Origin: Blastomyces gilchristii SLH14081
Taxonomy: Eukaryota; Ascomycota; Eurotiomycetes; Onygenales; Ajellomycetaceae
Length of the DNA stretch: 64,000 nucleotides
Direction: 5' to 3'
Assembly (NCBI RefSeq): GCF_000003855.2
Contig: NW_003101664.1
Span: 558,878-622,877 of the forward strand
Shown: in pieces, positions 44,474 to 59,300 of the stretch
Layout of the letters: every line of letters begins with the position of its first letter
Position numbering within the stretch: position 1 is the stretch's first letter
The notes under the pieces: model-generated
Told to the model about the DNA's origin: nothing
Databases searched by the model: none
Seen by the model: the letters and a program-made list of their open reading frames with translations, nothing else
Made by a program: the position numbers and the translations under genes

Positions 44474-46574
44474 ATGTCCGCTGAACCTGCCTACAAGGCC
44501 ATTGCCCGCAAGAAGCTTGCGCAGCTCGAATCTCGTATTCCTAGAGAATGGCGTCTCTCCAGTCAATGGATCCCTGCTGGAATGCTGTCCGCCGAAGAGT
44601 CTGTCATAGTCACGAACAAGTATGATGCGGTTAACGTGATGGATGTGCCACGCAAATGTGGTGTGTTGAACCCGAAGGAGCTGGAAATTACGGAGAGATG
44701 GGACATTGAGGGGTTGTTGCAGCAGATTGCCACGGGCAAGCTATCTGCTAGAGAGGTTACAGAGGCGTTTTGCAAGGTTGGTTTCCTTTTTTTCCTTTTT
44801 GTTTATTCGTTTTCATTTACATATTCTGCCTGGATGGAGGTTTCGATGACCATATATATACCTACCCTCTCTACTTACATCTCGCCTTGGTTGGTTACAA
44901 CACTATTCCTTCCAATTCATACTCTTCATAGAAGTTTACAGATATGGCCTTTTGAAATAATATATAGCTAACCATCTCCAGCGCGCCGCAATCTCCCACC
45001 AACTCACCCGCTGCCTGACAGAGCCCCTATTTGAACAAGCCCTGGCTCGCGCCTCAGAACTAGATGCCCATTTCAAACGCACGGGTAAAACCATGGGCCC
45101 TCTCCACGGTCTCCCAATCTCCGTCAAAGACACCTACGACATCAAAGGCATCGACTCAACCACTGGTTTAGCGGCTCTTGCATTCAAACCTGCGACTGAA
45201 AATGCACCACTGGTGGACCTGCTGCTCGACCTAGGCGCCATAATCATTGCAAAGACCAACATCCCCCAGACTCTCGGCGCCCTTGACAGCGTTAACAATC
45301 TCTTCGGCCGCACTCTGAACCCTCTGAACCGCAAACTGACACCAGGAGGCAGCTCTGGCGGCGAGGGTGTATTAGTTGCCATGAGAGGTTCAATGATAGG
45401 CCTCGGCACTGATATCGGCGGCAGCATCCGCATCCCAGCCATGTGCCTTGGGATTTATGGCTTCAAGCCAAGTATGGGCCGGGTCCCGTTTGGCGGCCAG
45501 TTGAGCGGGAGTGTGCCTGGCAAGACGCGAGTTGGCCTGCAGCCTGTTGCTGGTCCGATTGCACGATCGATGGCAGATATAGACGCTCTGATGAGAGAAA
45601 TTGTGCCGAGAGCAGAGCTGTACGGTGAAGATTGTATCCCCGGCCAATGGGGCGTCAGTGAGACGCAACGCTCATTAACGCAACCGCGTAAATTCACCAT
45701 TGGCATCCTTCCGTCCGATGGACGCATCCGGCCGCTGCCACCCATTGCCAAAGTCCTGAACGAAGTAGCACAAGCCCTCCGCAAAGTCCCTGGCGTCGAA
45801 GTCGTCGAGATCCCCATTCCCGCCGTACTGGGCGACTGCCAGCGCGTGGCAAACGAGCTGATGGGCCTGGATGGGGCGGGCGGTATGGCTGATATCCTAG
45901 AATCTACCTCGGAGCCTCTCATCCCATGGCTGCAGACGAGATTTAAGCGCGGGACTCCTAGAACGCTTGCACAGGCGTACGCGAGTCAGGGCCGTAGGTC
46001 CGAGATAGAGAAGGAGATGATGAAGATGTGGACTCTGTCATCGTCGTCCGATTCGGGCTTGCAATCTAGAATGAGGAAAGTGGATGCGATTATCCACCCC
46101 ATTGCCCCACACCCCATTCCCGAGCATGACCGCTACAACGCCGTCGGATACACATCCAGCTGGGTTCTGCTTGATTATGCCGCCGGAGCCGTGCCGGTGC
46201 GGAAGTTCACAGAAGCGGATCTCGAGCTTGGGAAGGAGATGGATGGGAAGGTGCTATCGAATTGGGACAAGAGGAATAGGGAGCTGTGTATGTTTCTGAC
46301 TTTTTACTATCCTATCCTTTCTTCTTTTCTGGTTATTGGCTGTGCTTCCGTTGCAGCATTAGTAAAGCCCATTTATGATTAAGTTATTAACGAGATTTGC
46401 AAAACAGGGAACTCCAATACCGTTGACCGACGTGTCTACCTCGATTCACCCCTGAGCATCCAGGTCATTACCCCTAGGCTGCATGATAATGACCTGTTTG
46501 AGGCTATGTGCATTATTGATAGCGCTATACAGAATGAGCACGCTAGAGGCAGTGGGCAGGGATCGAAGTTGTAA
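44474..46574 (+). CDS. Amidase (amidase signature family)
   Basis: Three exons (44474-44776, 44982-46287, 46408-46574) encode 591 aa, all junctions in frame. The amidase-signature catalytic triad is complete: Lys150 in GLPISVKDTYD, the cis-Ser225 in PGGSSGGEG, and the nucleophile Ser249 in GTDIGGSIRIP. The spacing (75 and 24 residues) equals that of fatty-acid amide hydrolase. The C-terminal PLSIQVITPRLHDNDLFEAM block resembles the usual GxPxxxQ end of the family but reads SPLSIQV. Fungal members of this size act as acetamidases or general amidases releasing ammonia; the substrate is not readable here. The ORF without the last splice would end at 46382, but the spliced form restores the family C-terminus. 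Confidence 0.88.
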
Positions 46575-47031
46575 AACTTTCCTTTGAGGTATCTTCGACT
46601 GAGGGCTGGACTGGAACATTGAATATACTACCCTCCGTTTTAGAGCGGGTGTGGCCCGAGGAATCCTCTCACTTCTATATACGCAATATACCTTGATAAC
46701 CATTTACTCAATAGGCAGATGTAAGTTTTGGGAGCTACAGCATAGGTGTTTACGATACCTTTCCTCGCCGTAAGATAATCTTTCTGCCTCTCTATCTCTT
46801 ATAGCAGGTCAGGGGGTTAGTTAATAAAAACCTCAGCTTGATCCGCCGCCAGTAAGTAGCTTAGTCCTCCTCCCTGTCTTTCACACACCTGACAGGTACA
46901 AAAATGAACATGTAGCAAGTATGAGAAGAAAAGTAATTTCTGCAGCAATGCATAACAATAGGCTCAAAAGCAGGAAGGACATAAATGAGATTGACATATA
47001 TTCGCTTTGTGTTGCGTGCATAGTCAAACAT
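46575..47031. other. Intergenic region
   Basis: Between the amidase and the oxygenase pseudogene, which converge. No gene seen. Confidence 0.5.
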
Positions 47032-48217
47032 TTAATAACCATAAGTTGCTCGTAGCCTTTGTGTCAAATGCTCCTCAGCCGTCAGAGGCCTCGCACTCGG
47101 ATAACCCCTACGCCTTAGCACGTCCTTAAACTCCTCCTGGTCAGCTTCCCCTGGCAATATTGGCTCCATAAGGACATCTCTATCCGGCTGCACAAAGAAT
47201 AGCATGCTGAGCCGGTCTGTGTTCTCACTCTCGTTCCGAGGAAACGCCACACGGCGGATTGTGGAGCACAAGCGGCCGCAAGCCTAGAATTCGAGTGCAT
47301 GCATCAGCGATGTTTACTACAATTGCATCTTTGATGCATGGGATATCGATCCATTCATTGTTTATCAAGGCCTGTAGACCCCCTTGATCACTAGGTTGAC
47401 GGAAAAGGAGTGTGATTCAGCCATAATCAGTATGGGCGCCTGCTCTTCTTATATCGTCTTCGACCCCTTCTGAAGTCCCCTGGGTGCTCTTCTGGATTGC
47501 AGGTTATTAATAATGTATCGAGCGCAGCCGGCTTTCACCACCTTCGTGGTGTTTCGATATATAATCTCGAGAGAGCTAAATAAATAACCAGTTGTTCAAC
47601 GTACTGTCAGGCAAATATCTCCAAACTTATATTGGTCGAATGTCTGAAGTATTTAAACGGTCAGTAAGCGATTCCCATTTCCCACAAAACTACTCCGTAC
47701 GCGATTCTTGTCTTTCCCTCATTCAGAATTGTGGATAGCGACTGTCTCAACCCAGCATCGGGATTCGTAAGACAATACGACTCTTAAATATCCATGACCT
47801 TTACCAGCTAGGCTACTCGAAAATAAAACCATGACATGTTCGGCGACTGTATCTAGACAGCGGGTTTTAAGAGGAGCAAAATCCAGGAACCGGATATGAT
47901 ATCGTCTTTACTTACTTCTCATCCCGGAAACCCGTGTCCCTAAATCGCAAGTAAGCTATGATGAACGAGGGGTTAACTCAAGAACGAGCCAATATACCAA
48001 GCCTCCACCGCCCGCAAACCTCATCTTCTCCTCTTTGCTAGTATTCTTGAAGAAGTCATCTGCTAGATCAAATATTTTGTTTCGCAACATTGTCTGTTAA
48101 CTCGTGGCCAGTAAGGTAGAAAAAACCGGCGTGTTTCCCGACCCTCATGAGCTCTGGCGCAAGCTCCTCCACTGTGCTAAAGGCACGGAGGTCAATTATG
48201 GGTAGAGCTGATGCCAT
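47032..48217 (-). pseudogene. Broken 2-oxoglutarate/Fe(II) oxygenase (isopenicillin-N-synthase-like)
   Basis: The N-terminal DIOX_N part starts at ATG 48217 (MASALPIIDLRAFSTVEELA, GKHAGFFYLTGHEL). A one-base frameshift near 48075 puts a TGA in frame where the other frame continues FDLADDFFKNTSKEEKMRF. The catalytic half reads RAGAHTDYG (the His and Asp iron ligands), then TGA at 47419-47417, then ITLLFRQPSDQGG and IPCIKDAIVVNIADA. A second frameshift near 47285 leads to GRLCSTIRRVAFPRNESENT and a normal C-terminus. In relatives the third iron ligand is His in the STIHRV motif; here it is Arg. With two frameshifts, a stop and a lost ligand, the gene is dead. The middle part (47480-48000) is unreadable. 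Confidence 0.75.
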
Positions 48218-49076
48218 AATATGGACTAGTTGTGAATGGTGATATGCAAGTACTTTGGGGCTACGTGTTAACCGGTACAAAGTGAGTGTTTTTGCAACCG
48301 TGATGCTGCTGAGGAAAGACAAGAGGAGCTATGACGCACAAATGCATGATCAACTTAAAAAATTAATTTACTCAAAATTAACCACGGAACAACTTTCATG
48401 ATTGTTTTCGGTGGAGCCCGTAGGCTCCGACGAAGTTCTTTGATTATCTGCCTAAATCTAGAAATGCCTAGTGACTATCTGGAAGGGAAAGTGGGACAAA
48501 GAAATGTCACCCCTAGGTACGTACATACAACTGGAAGAAGCTATTACAACAACAGTATTGCGGGGATAAAAAAATAAAAGTGGGTTCCTGATATGGACCT
48601 GGTGGTCCCAACGGAAAGGTTAAACAATAAAAAAGACAAAAAGCAGCTCAAAACAATGAACCCTTGGTGCATTCTCCAAGAACCACAGTAGCTGAAGGAG
48701 ATCTGGTTCGGGATGAGGACAAACTGAAAAAGAACTGTAGGAAAGCCACGTAAGAGAAAGTGGTGAAGAATAAAGTAAAGGAATTTGCAAAGAAAAGGAT
48801 GGGTCGTATCTGATGATCTCTTCTCCTACTTCCCGATACGAGGGTCGACTGACACACTCAATCTATGGCGACAAAACGGCTGGCGCGGTTAGTAGTAGAC
48901 TACGTATTGGGTCTTTGGCTGTCGCAAGATTTACCAGTCCTGGGCCTTGGATTATAAGGGCCAAGTTGGGTCTACCTCGCGACTGTCAGCTTAAGAATGA
49001 TAAGGGCGGGAAAAAAAAAATCAAAACCAGGTTTGAAAATCTTCTCATCCAATACCCTTGTGACAACTGGGAATTA
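48218..49076. other. Intergenic region
   Basis: Between the oxygenase pseudogene's start and the end of the poly(A) polymerase gene. No gene seen. Confidence 0.5.
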
Positions 49077-51401
<2,325 letters not shown>

Positions 51402-52583
51402 AGCTGTGAGACCGCGCGGTCCCTAGTATGATGATTCGCTAGAGGATGTTAGGTTCACTCGAGCAATAAAGGAGTATTACTGCGAGATGAAGGAGGTGAT
51501 CATAGGTTGGATGGAAGAGATAAGGGAAATCCAGACAACGAGAATAAAGAACAGAAGGCAGCCAAACAAAGAAAACAAATCCCAAACACCAGAGCAGACA
51601 CTGTTGAAATAAATAGAAAGATGTAACGAAAAGAGAAAGCGGATGGCTGGAGGTTGGAGAGTGAAGCTGGTTGAAGTTCGGCATCGCTTCTGGCGCGTTC
51701 TTTCACCCAGAACGGATCCGCGCCAAGGTTCGGCTGAGCTGAGTTATTATGGCTAGGCGCGCGGCAAAATACTCAGGCACAATGTCTCTTCTAAAATTAT
51801 ATTCGACATGCGCGTACCATTATATATATGTATCTACAGTGGAATGTCTATTGTCTTGAGAGCAATATGGCTCCATATTTAGATCAGCGAACTATCTCAG
51901 GGAGAAAACCTTACTATTTGTACCCCCGCAGGTACTGTCCATCGTGTGTCGAATATGTGAAGTTGCTACCTTTTGCCCATGCCATACAAGCTACAATCAT
52001 GAGCCAATCACTAGACCTCAACCATACATTGGGGTATAGTTAATTCAAAGAGGGTGCATAAATTTGCAAACACGAGAAATCAGTCCCGCTCCCACTATGA
52101 CCCGATTTGTTAGCGGGATATTCGACCCCAGTATTGCCAAATCAAGCCCTTCGTTAATCTCGAATTGAGTTCTATGGACAAATACGGATATTTTCAATCC
52201 GAATAAAATCTCGCAAGAAAGGCATAGAGCCATGAATTATCTCGGCTTGCCGGGATCAGAATTGGGCACATCTGCATACATAACGTGAGAGTTGTCAATA
52301 TCAGCTCGCCTTATTACTTAGATACCGATCATACGTTTGTGGGATGTGTCAGTCTGGCATAGGCGTGGTTGTCAATTCTCAGATTGATCATTTCAGCGCA
52401 GGATGGCTGTATATAATCATCCTCTAGCATCAATTCTCACTTGAAACCTCATTTTCTCTGCCTACAGTTACCAAACACGTCAGATAATTATCCTCCAACC
52501 TGAAAATCCGATGAGTGAAATAGTCTAGGCACATTCTTATTCGTTCTTGATCTACCCTCACCGCAGAGAACATTGGAAAGCTG
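51402..52583. other. Intergenic region
   Basis: Upstream of both the poly(A) polymerase (minus) and the dead phosphorylase gene (plus). No gene seen. Confidence 0.5.
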
Positions 52584-54232
52584 ATAAAGCCGAAATATAC
52601 GCCGGATTCATACACCGTTGCGATCATCTGCCCGATGGGCATCGAAATGGCCGCGGTTGAAGGCATGCTAGATGATACCCACCCGACCATTGCCATGGGC
52701 CGGGACGAGAGTATCTATACGTTTGGGTAAATAGGATAGTATAATGTAGTTATTGCTGTGTTGTCTGGAATGGGGACTAGTCCTGCGGTAATAGTGGTGA
52801 CATAGACCCTAAATGACTTCAAGTCAATTAGATTTGGATTGCTAGTGGGAATTGGTGGCGGCATCCCTGTTGATGGAGAACATGATATTCGGCTTGGAGA
52901 TGTGGTGGTAGGCAAGCCTACGGATACGTTTGGTGGAGTGGTCCAGTTTGATCGAGGCAAGATCTACAAGGATGGAAGGTTTGAGAGGACAGGAGCGTTG
53001 TCCAAGCCTCCGAATTTGCTTTTAGGAACTGTGGAAAAGCTGCGGGCAAGACACTATAGACAAGGAAGTGAACAAATTCCTCAAAATGACCTAAAAAGCT
53101 CCAAGGATTTGCTATTCGAAGCAACATATTTCCACCCCGAGAAAATGAGCACATGCCGGGCTTGCGATCCAAGTAGGCTTGTTAACCGCGAGGAACGATA
53201 TGAAGACTCCCCTGAAGTCCACTATGGTACCATCGGATCTTCCAATATGGTTATCAAGGACATCATCACTTGAAATAAGCTATACGATGAACTCGGAGTC
53301 ATCTGCGTGGAGATGGAGGCCGCAGGCCTGATGGATGAGTTCCCCTGCCTAGTCATCCGAGGTGTATGTGATTATGCAGATTCCCACAAGAACAAGGAGT
53401 GGCAACCGTACGCTGCAGTCACAGCAACCGCCCACATGAGGGAGCTTCTGGAGACGATCCCCGCGTCCGAGGTTAAACGGACTCCCCCAGCGGCCGAATC
53501 ATTCAAGGTAAATCACTTTGAATTCTGTACAGAACTCTGAATGTTTATGGGAAGCTGATGACACCTGGAATTGCCAGGACCCTCCTGATATGCAATTTAA
53601 AGATAAAGTTGCCCGGTTGGAAAAGACGAATCAGCTCCTTGAGCAAAGCAATCAGTCCCACGCCAAGGATATCGAATCCTTGAAGGCAGAGCTCAAGGCA
53701 TCACAAAAGGAATTCCGCAAGTGGACAGCAAGCGGTGGGCGACCGATTGCGGGACAACAATTCGGAGGAAGTGGTGGAGCTGAAAGCATAAATCCGAATG
53801 CGGTAAGTGCTTTGCCACGACTGATATAATAGATATAAGGGTCTTACTTACATGTACGTTTCAGGGGTGGGTTGGTATGATTAGAAAAGATGTCGTTGAT
53901 GCAGCTATCAAGGGGAAACATGACGAATTTAAAAGGGATTGTGTCGAATTGAAAAGGACAATACTTACTCAATGGGCCGCTACGGTGGTGAATGATCCCT
54001 CCGTCGCGAAATTTTTTGAGCAGTGGTTTCACTCTCCCCGTCTCTTGTATGTGCCTGGACTCCTAATACTCACGCTGTTTGGGCGGATTCTACAAGAGAT
54101 GATGCTGAAAGATTGCTTGTCTGGTGTGACGATTGTGCGAGCGGCGGTAAAGCATACAGTGTAACAACAAGATACTGGACTCTGTGGGCCCTTTTTGAGT
54201 ACGTGGGGGTTGTTTCTGCGTTGCGCCGTTGA
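52584..54232 (+). pseudogene. Dead nucleoside-phosphorylase-domain gene with coiled coil
   Basis: One continuous frame still reads as the PNP fold: [94 protein letters not shown]. It is broken by four in-frame stops: TAA 52728, TAG 52737, TAG 52803 and TGA 53271. The place of the start codon has ATA (52584). After an apparent intron near 53507, an exon encodes a coiled coil (KDKVARLEKTNQLLEQSNQS), and after another intron (53803 to about 53863) an unrecognised domain follows (FFEQWFHSPRLLYVPG), which shifts frame near 54055 into WADSTRDDAERLLVWCDD and stops at 54232. Two of the stops fit C-to-T change in CAG or CGA. It resembles the gene at 21979-22959 in its first domain only. Confidence 0.8.
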
Positions 54233-54993
54233 AAGCATGATCATATTTAATTTATCTTGCTTTCGCTTACATAGTATATTTTCTTTCCTCGGGATAATCT
54301 CAATGGAACTACGTTTTGGCTGAAAATGTTCGGGCATATATATGTCGTCGAACACCCCTACGGAAACTATGACATCAATGAGTTATGCACAACATCGAAA
54401 TTCTACTATATTTTTAGCGGTGATGGCTTCTTCAATTTGAATCATCATCATATATATGTGGAAGGTGTAAAGCTTGTGTGATTGAAAGGTTGCTAGCTTG
54501 TGGAAAGTTATATGGTGGAAGGATTAGTAAGCCAGATCACGTGACCTGACAATATAGGGTTTAAGTTGGGGTTGAGTGGACATATCATCCGTGTCTTTTG
54601 ATCCCTTGGACCTCGGATCCGAGCCGATGGTTGCCCACCGAACTGCGGGGCTAACAATCGTAGGAAAGGGGCTCTCTTTTCACTCGTCCGTGAAGAGTAT
54701 TAGGCCCAACCGCCTGATTTTGGCGTTTCAGACTACAGAAATGAAGCTTGGAATCAGATGGGAACAATGCGCTCTGATGAACTCGGTGGCTCCCCACACA
54801 CCCACACCCGGCAAAAAGGCTCTTGCAAACCCCCACCTTGCGCATGGTGGGTGGGACCATGGCCGAAAATCGAGAATAGTGACAACTACAAGCCATATAG
54901 ACAGCCCATTGACAATCGACGTCTGTATTGCATTTAAGGCGTTGCGACGCATCCTGCTTCTTATAGCAATAAACCCCATGTTCCCTAGTAAGA
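54233..54993. other. Intergenic region
   Basis: Between the dead phosphorylase gene and the flavin-reductase-like gene. Short frames on both strands, none recognised. Confidence 0.5.
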
Positions 54994-55827
54994 ATGGGTA
55001 GCATCCGTCCCCCATTCGCCAAAGTCGAAGCATCACGGCCCGATTTCGACCATTCGGCCCCGCTCACTTTCACCAAATCCCCCAATCCCCATTGGAAACA
55101 AGGACAAGGAGGAAATGATAACCAAGCCAGTCTCGAGAAGAACCATGTTGAAATCGACCCCTACGAAATGGGCCGGTCACCCAACCTCAATTACAAACTC
55201 ATGATCTCGGCCGTCGTGCCTCGACCAATTGGTCTATTAAGCACGAGATCGAAGGACGGGCAGACTGTAAACCTTGCCCCCTTCAGCTTTACGCAGATGG
55301 TCAACTTTGATCCTCCTATTATCGTCGTGGGAATTACAGGGGAACCAAATCCACCAAAGGATTCTCTCCGCAACATCCTAGAAACAGGCGAGTGCGTTGT
55401 CAACACAGTCAGCGAACATCACCTCGAAGCTGTCAATCACTGCTCTATTAACGTGCCACATGGCGTGTCCGAATTCGAACTGTCAGGACTGCACACCGCG
55501 CCGTGCACAACTGTCAAGGCTCCCCGAGTCAAGGAGTCGATATTCTCGATTGAGGCGAAACTTGTGGAGACGAAGGAGTGGGAGAGCCGGGCGAACCCAG
55601 GGAAGAAGAGCGGTGTGATGGTGATATTAGAGGGTACAAGATTTTGGGCGCGAGAGGATGCGATAAATGACGAGCGGAGCCTTCTCGATCCTACTATTTT
55701 ACGACCTGTTGCCCGCCTTGGTGGGATATCATACATGAGAGCGACGACTATAATGGAGATTCCACGACCTTCAGTAGACCAGGCAACTCCAGCATCGGCT
55801 ACTAGCAGTTATCCGCCGCGTATATAG
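54994..55827 (+). CDS. Flavin reductase-like FMN-binding protein
   Basis: A single exon of 277 aa from ATG at 54994. The FMN-binding split-barrel domain covers about residues 65-240: YKLMISAVVPRPIGLLSTRS, VNLAPFSFTQMVNFDPPIIV, and ETGECVVNTVSEHHLEAVN are the usual flavin-contact blocks of the flavin-reductase-like family. The N-terminal 60 residues are polar and unconserved in look. Members bind FMN and reduce flavins or act as oxidoreductases of unknown substrate; no partner monooxygenase lies nearby, so the role here is open. No signal peptide or membrane segment. Confidence 0.85.
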   Translation: MGSIRPPFAKVEASRPDFDHSAPLTFTKSPNPHWKQGQGGNDNQASLEKNHVEIDPYEMGRSPNLNYKLMISAVVPRPIGLLSTRSKDGQTVNLAPFSFTQMVNFDPPIIVVGITGEPNPPKDSLRNILETGECVVNTVSEHHLEAVNHCSINVPHGVSEFELSGLHTAPCTTVKAPRVKESIFSIEAKLVETKEWESRANPGKKSGVMVILEGTRFWAREDAINDERSLLDPTILRPVARLGGISYMRATTIMEIPRPSVDQATPASATSSYPPRI

Positions 55828-56385
55828 ACTATGGCTGGCTGCTTTCCTTCCTTTTCTTTCATTCTCTTCTTTTTTCATTTCGTTTTCAATAGACGGATTG
55901 GATTTTGAAATTTTGGAGCATACATTATATTTATTTATTGCTAGGCATATCCATAGACTTAAGTCCATCGTCTTCCACATTTTTCAGTTTCATAGACATA
56001 CTGTTCCTGCTGGGAGCAATATCTATCTATCTATGTATCTATTTTATTCTTTTTGGTATTGGGTGCCGGCAATACAAATCACTTCCCGAATGCCAAGACC
56101 CTTCAGTAGCCGCGGCCGCTTAGTTATCTGATTTACCCCAGTCGTTTCGCCGCGGTGACTTGCCACGACCACCACAACCTCATCGCCCGGATATATTTAT
56201 TCCAATCATTCTATATCCCGGCGATGTGACTAACCATCCGCCCCGTTTGGTATACTCATCTGGGATGTGTCTCTTTAGGCCTTTGCCTTCCCTTGGTCGC
56301 GATTGGCCACCCCGATCCCTGTTCTCGTGAAAGCGACGAGCCCGATGCCGCGTGTCCGCCAAATGCGCTTGTCAGTCCGCTTGCA
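55828..56385. other. Intergenic region
   Basis: Promoter region of the transcription factor. It has a short TATC repeat near 56022-56042. No gene seen. Confidence 0.5.
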
Positions 56386-59300
56386 ATGAGCCTGTCTTCT
56401 CACGGCAAACAGGTTGCTCAACCGCGACAGATCCGCTTCGTTTCTACCGATGGGCAGCCTCAAACAAAGAGGCGCAGGGTCGCTGCTGCGTTGGTCATCC
56501 CCCTCTTTTAGTGTTGCTCTGCAACAAGCTTCCGCTACCTTTTGTCCCTGATCCATTCAAAGCTAACACTTGCGCCTCGTTCGCTATAGCTGCAAAACTT
56601 GTCGGAAACGGAAGATTAGATGCTCTGGGGAACGACCAGGTAATTATTGATTTATCCCAATATGCTCTGGGCCCTAATAAAATGCGTTCTCGTACTGTGA
56701 CTAAATCCGAGTGAGTGCAGTTTGCAAAACTTGTTCAGACTATGGCCACAACTGCTTGGGATACAAAGACCCCGCTGCCACGTTAAATACCCGCAAAACT
56801 ACGAAGTCGGATACCGCGCCCACACGTCGAGATGATGCGACAAGCGCTTCGCCGCAGACATCGAAATCTGGGTTGCAGCCGAATGCGCCTGTAACCGCGG
56901 CTCGGTCAGATCCTAGCCCAGTTTCTGCACCACGAGATCAGCAGCCTTCCCAAAACGGACGTAGGCAGTCTGCAGTTGTTGAAAGCCCTCAAAGTAGTAA
57001 GCTAATCGCCCGTTCCTTGCGTGCTTCTTCTTAGCTAGTCACAGCTTCGTATTAATATGACAGAGCAGATCGATCTTTGCTCCTTGAGAGCAGTCGCACC
57101 CATGTACCCTACTTTCGTTACTTCGGACCCACTGCAATTGTCCCTGGCTATAAACAGATGGTATGGTTACAATATTTAAATTATATAGGGTTTCTCTGAT
57201 TCCCATCCTGGAAACAGGTCGTCCGTGTTAGGGAGTCAAAACAAAGCAATCCGTCGCTATCCAATGGTGAGATCAGCTCAAGCCGCCTTGATATCCCATC
57301 CGAATACACTAATGCTTCCTATCCAGAATCCCTCTCGTCTATTCGAAGCCCGAAAATCTCGGATAGGGCAGCATCAACATCTTTATGTTCAACGGAATCT
57401 CGTTCCCATAGCATCCCGTTTTATTACCCTGACGATAACCTACCAGTTAGTGGATTAATATCCCATCTGTGCGAGGTGTTCTTCACCCACCTTGGCTGTA
57501 ATTTTCCCTTTCTACAGCGCGATAGATTTCTCCGAGACCTGAGAGAAAAACGGGTGGAACCAATTCTAGTCGACGCCGTATGTGCAATGGCGGCAAGGTT
57601 CTCGCTTCATCCGCTCCTGACATTACAGGCCCAGAGCATCGAACCTAAGATATCCACAAACAGTGAACGAAATCATGCCCATCAAGGACAACCATTTGCA
57701 CATCGTGCAATGTGTGCGGTCGTTGAAGCTCTCTCCTTCCCGACTCTAACTGTAGTGCAGGCGTGCCTCTTACTTGCCTACCTCGAGTTCGGATCGAATC
57801 ATGATAGTGGACTATGGATGTATTTAGGCATATCCATTAGAATGGCACAGGATTTAGGAATGCAGAAACTAGAGGGGATGAAATTCAGATACGGACGAAC
57901 AGGCTTGACTCCAAAATGTGTTACTTCTGGCCATGGAAATAGTTACAATGACGCTCATCTGGAAAACGAAGCTGAACCACTCATCAGCCCTGATGACGAT
58001 GGTAAATTTGCAACATCCGCTGACCGAGCCAAAGAGCGCGAACGAGTGGATTCCTTTTGGGCCATTTTTTTCCTAGACCGTGTTATCTCGTCTGGAACTG
58101 GCAGACCAGTCACACTACGGGATGATGATATTGAAATTTTCTTCCCATTGCAATCGGAGTCTGCACTCTCTAATGGCTGGCCGGGCCCATTTCCACCTCT
58201 TATGAGAATTATCCATCTTTATGGCAGGATAACTGATCTTTTGAATGCGATAAAAGAAGTCAACCATGTCACTCCTGATATATTAAAGCGCTTAGCTAGC
58301 ATGGAAAGCAACCTAACAGGTAACTTACCTTCCACTATTCAGTTGCATGACTGCAGCTAATATTGAACTAGGTATCTATCAACGACTTTCGCCAAAGCTT
58401 CATTTCAATGCTGCTAATTTCCAGGACTATGTGAAAGCTGGTGAAGGGACCAATTTCATTTTACTTCATTTCGTAAGTGATATGAGAGATCTATCATTTA
58501 TTATTAATGACTTCGCTAACAGCTGCAGTGGTTTCATACCTTGATTGTGCTTCTCCATCAGCCAACGTTGCTCCATTCTTTTGGTGGGCGTATTCAACAG
58601 CTCTTTCCAAATAGCCGAGAGCTATCAATGTCATCTGCAAAAACGATCGCCGACATTTTGGCTTTTGCTGAGCTTATTGATGCCAAAAGCTTTATTGGAA
58701 ATCCTTTCACTAGCCAACCAATATATATTGCTGCTTGTGCATTTCTAATGGAGAGCGCCTTTTACTCCCAGCCATCATCTCGGACTGAATCTCCCCCTAC
58801 ATCCTCTGCCGGTCCCCCGGTTAGCAAATTTACTCTGCCACCTGTTGAACCATCTGCATCGTCAGAGCGAAACTCCATTGCGAAACACATCTTGTTAGCG
58901 ACTGCAGCAAAAGAAAACTATCAGCGTTGCTACAAAGCCCTCAAATCATTGGAAGTATACTGGGAAGGTGTTCGATACATTTTAACCGTTCTTGACCAAA
59001 AGGCAAAAGGAATTGGGGATCCGCAACTTTACACGGACGAAGATATGGAAAATGCCGCTGAACCACGGCCAACGGCAACCTCCGGAGCAGCTCCGCCGGG
59101 GTGGAAGCGGACACGACAGGATTCCCCAGAGCCGATCTCTGGGGCATCGGATGCTTTTGTCGAAATTTCACATCATTCATCCCAGGCGACTGTTGGACCT
59201 GTTGGGTCACCGAAAATGGATCCAAGCCAGGGTATGTTAATCTCTTCCCAATCATTTTACTCTCGCTCGCTAACCCATTTTGCATTAGCCATCGGTTGGG

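Noticed and set aside
54576..55001. Plus-strand frame of 141 codons just before the flavin-reductase-like gene.
   Set aside because: No recognisable sequence, and the better-supported ATG at 54994 begins in a different frame.
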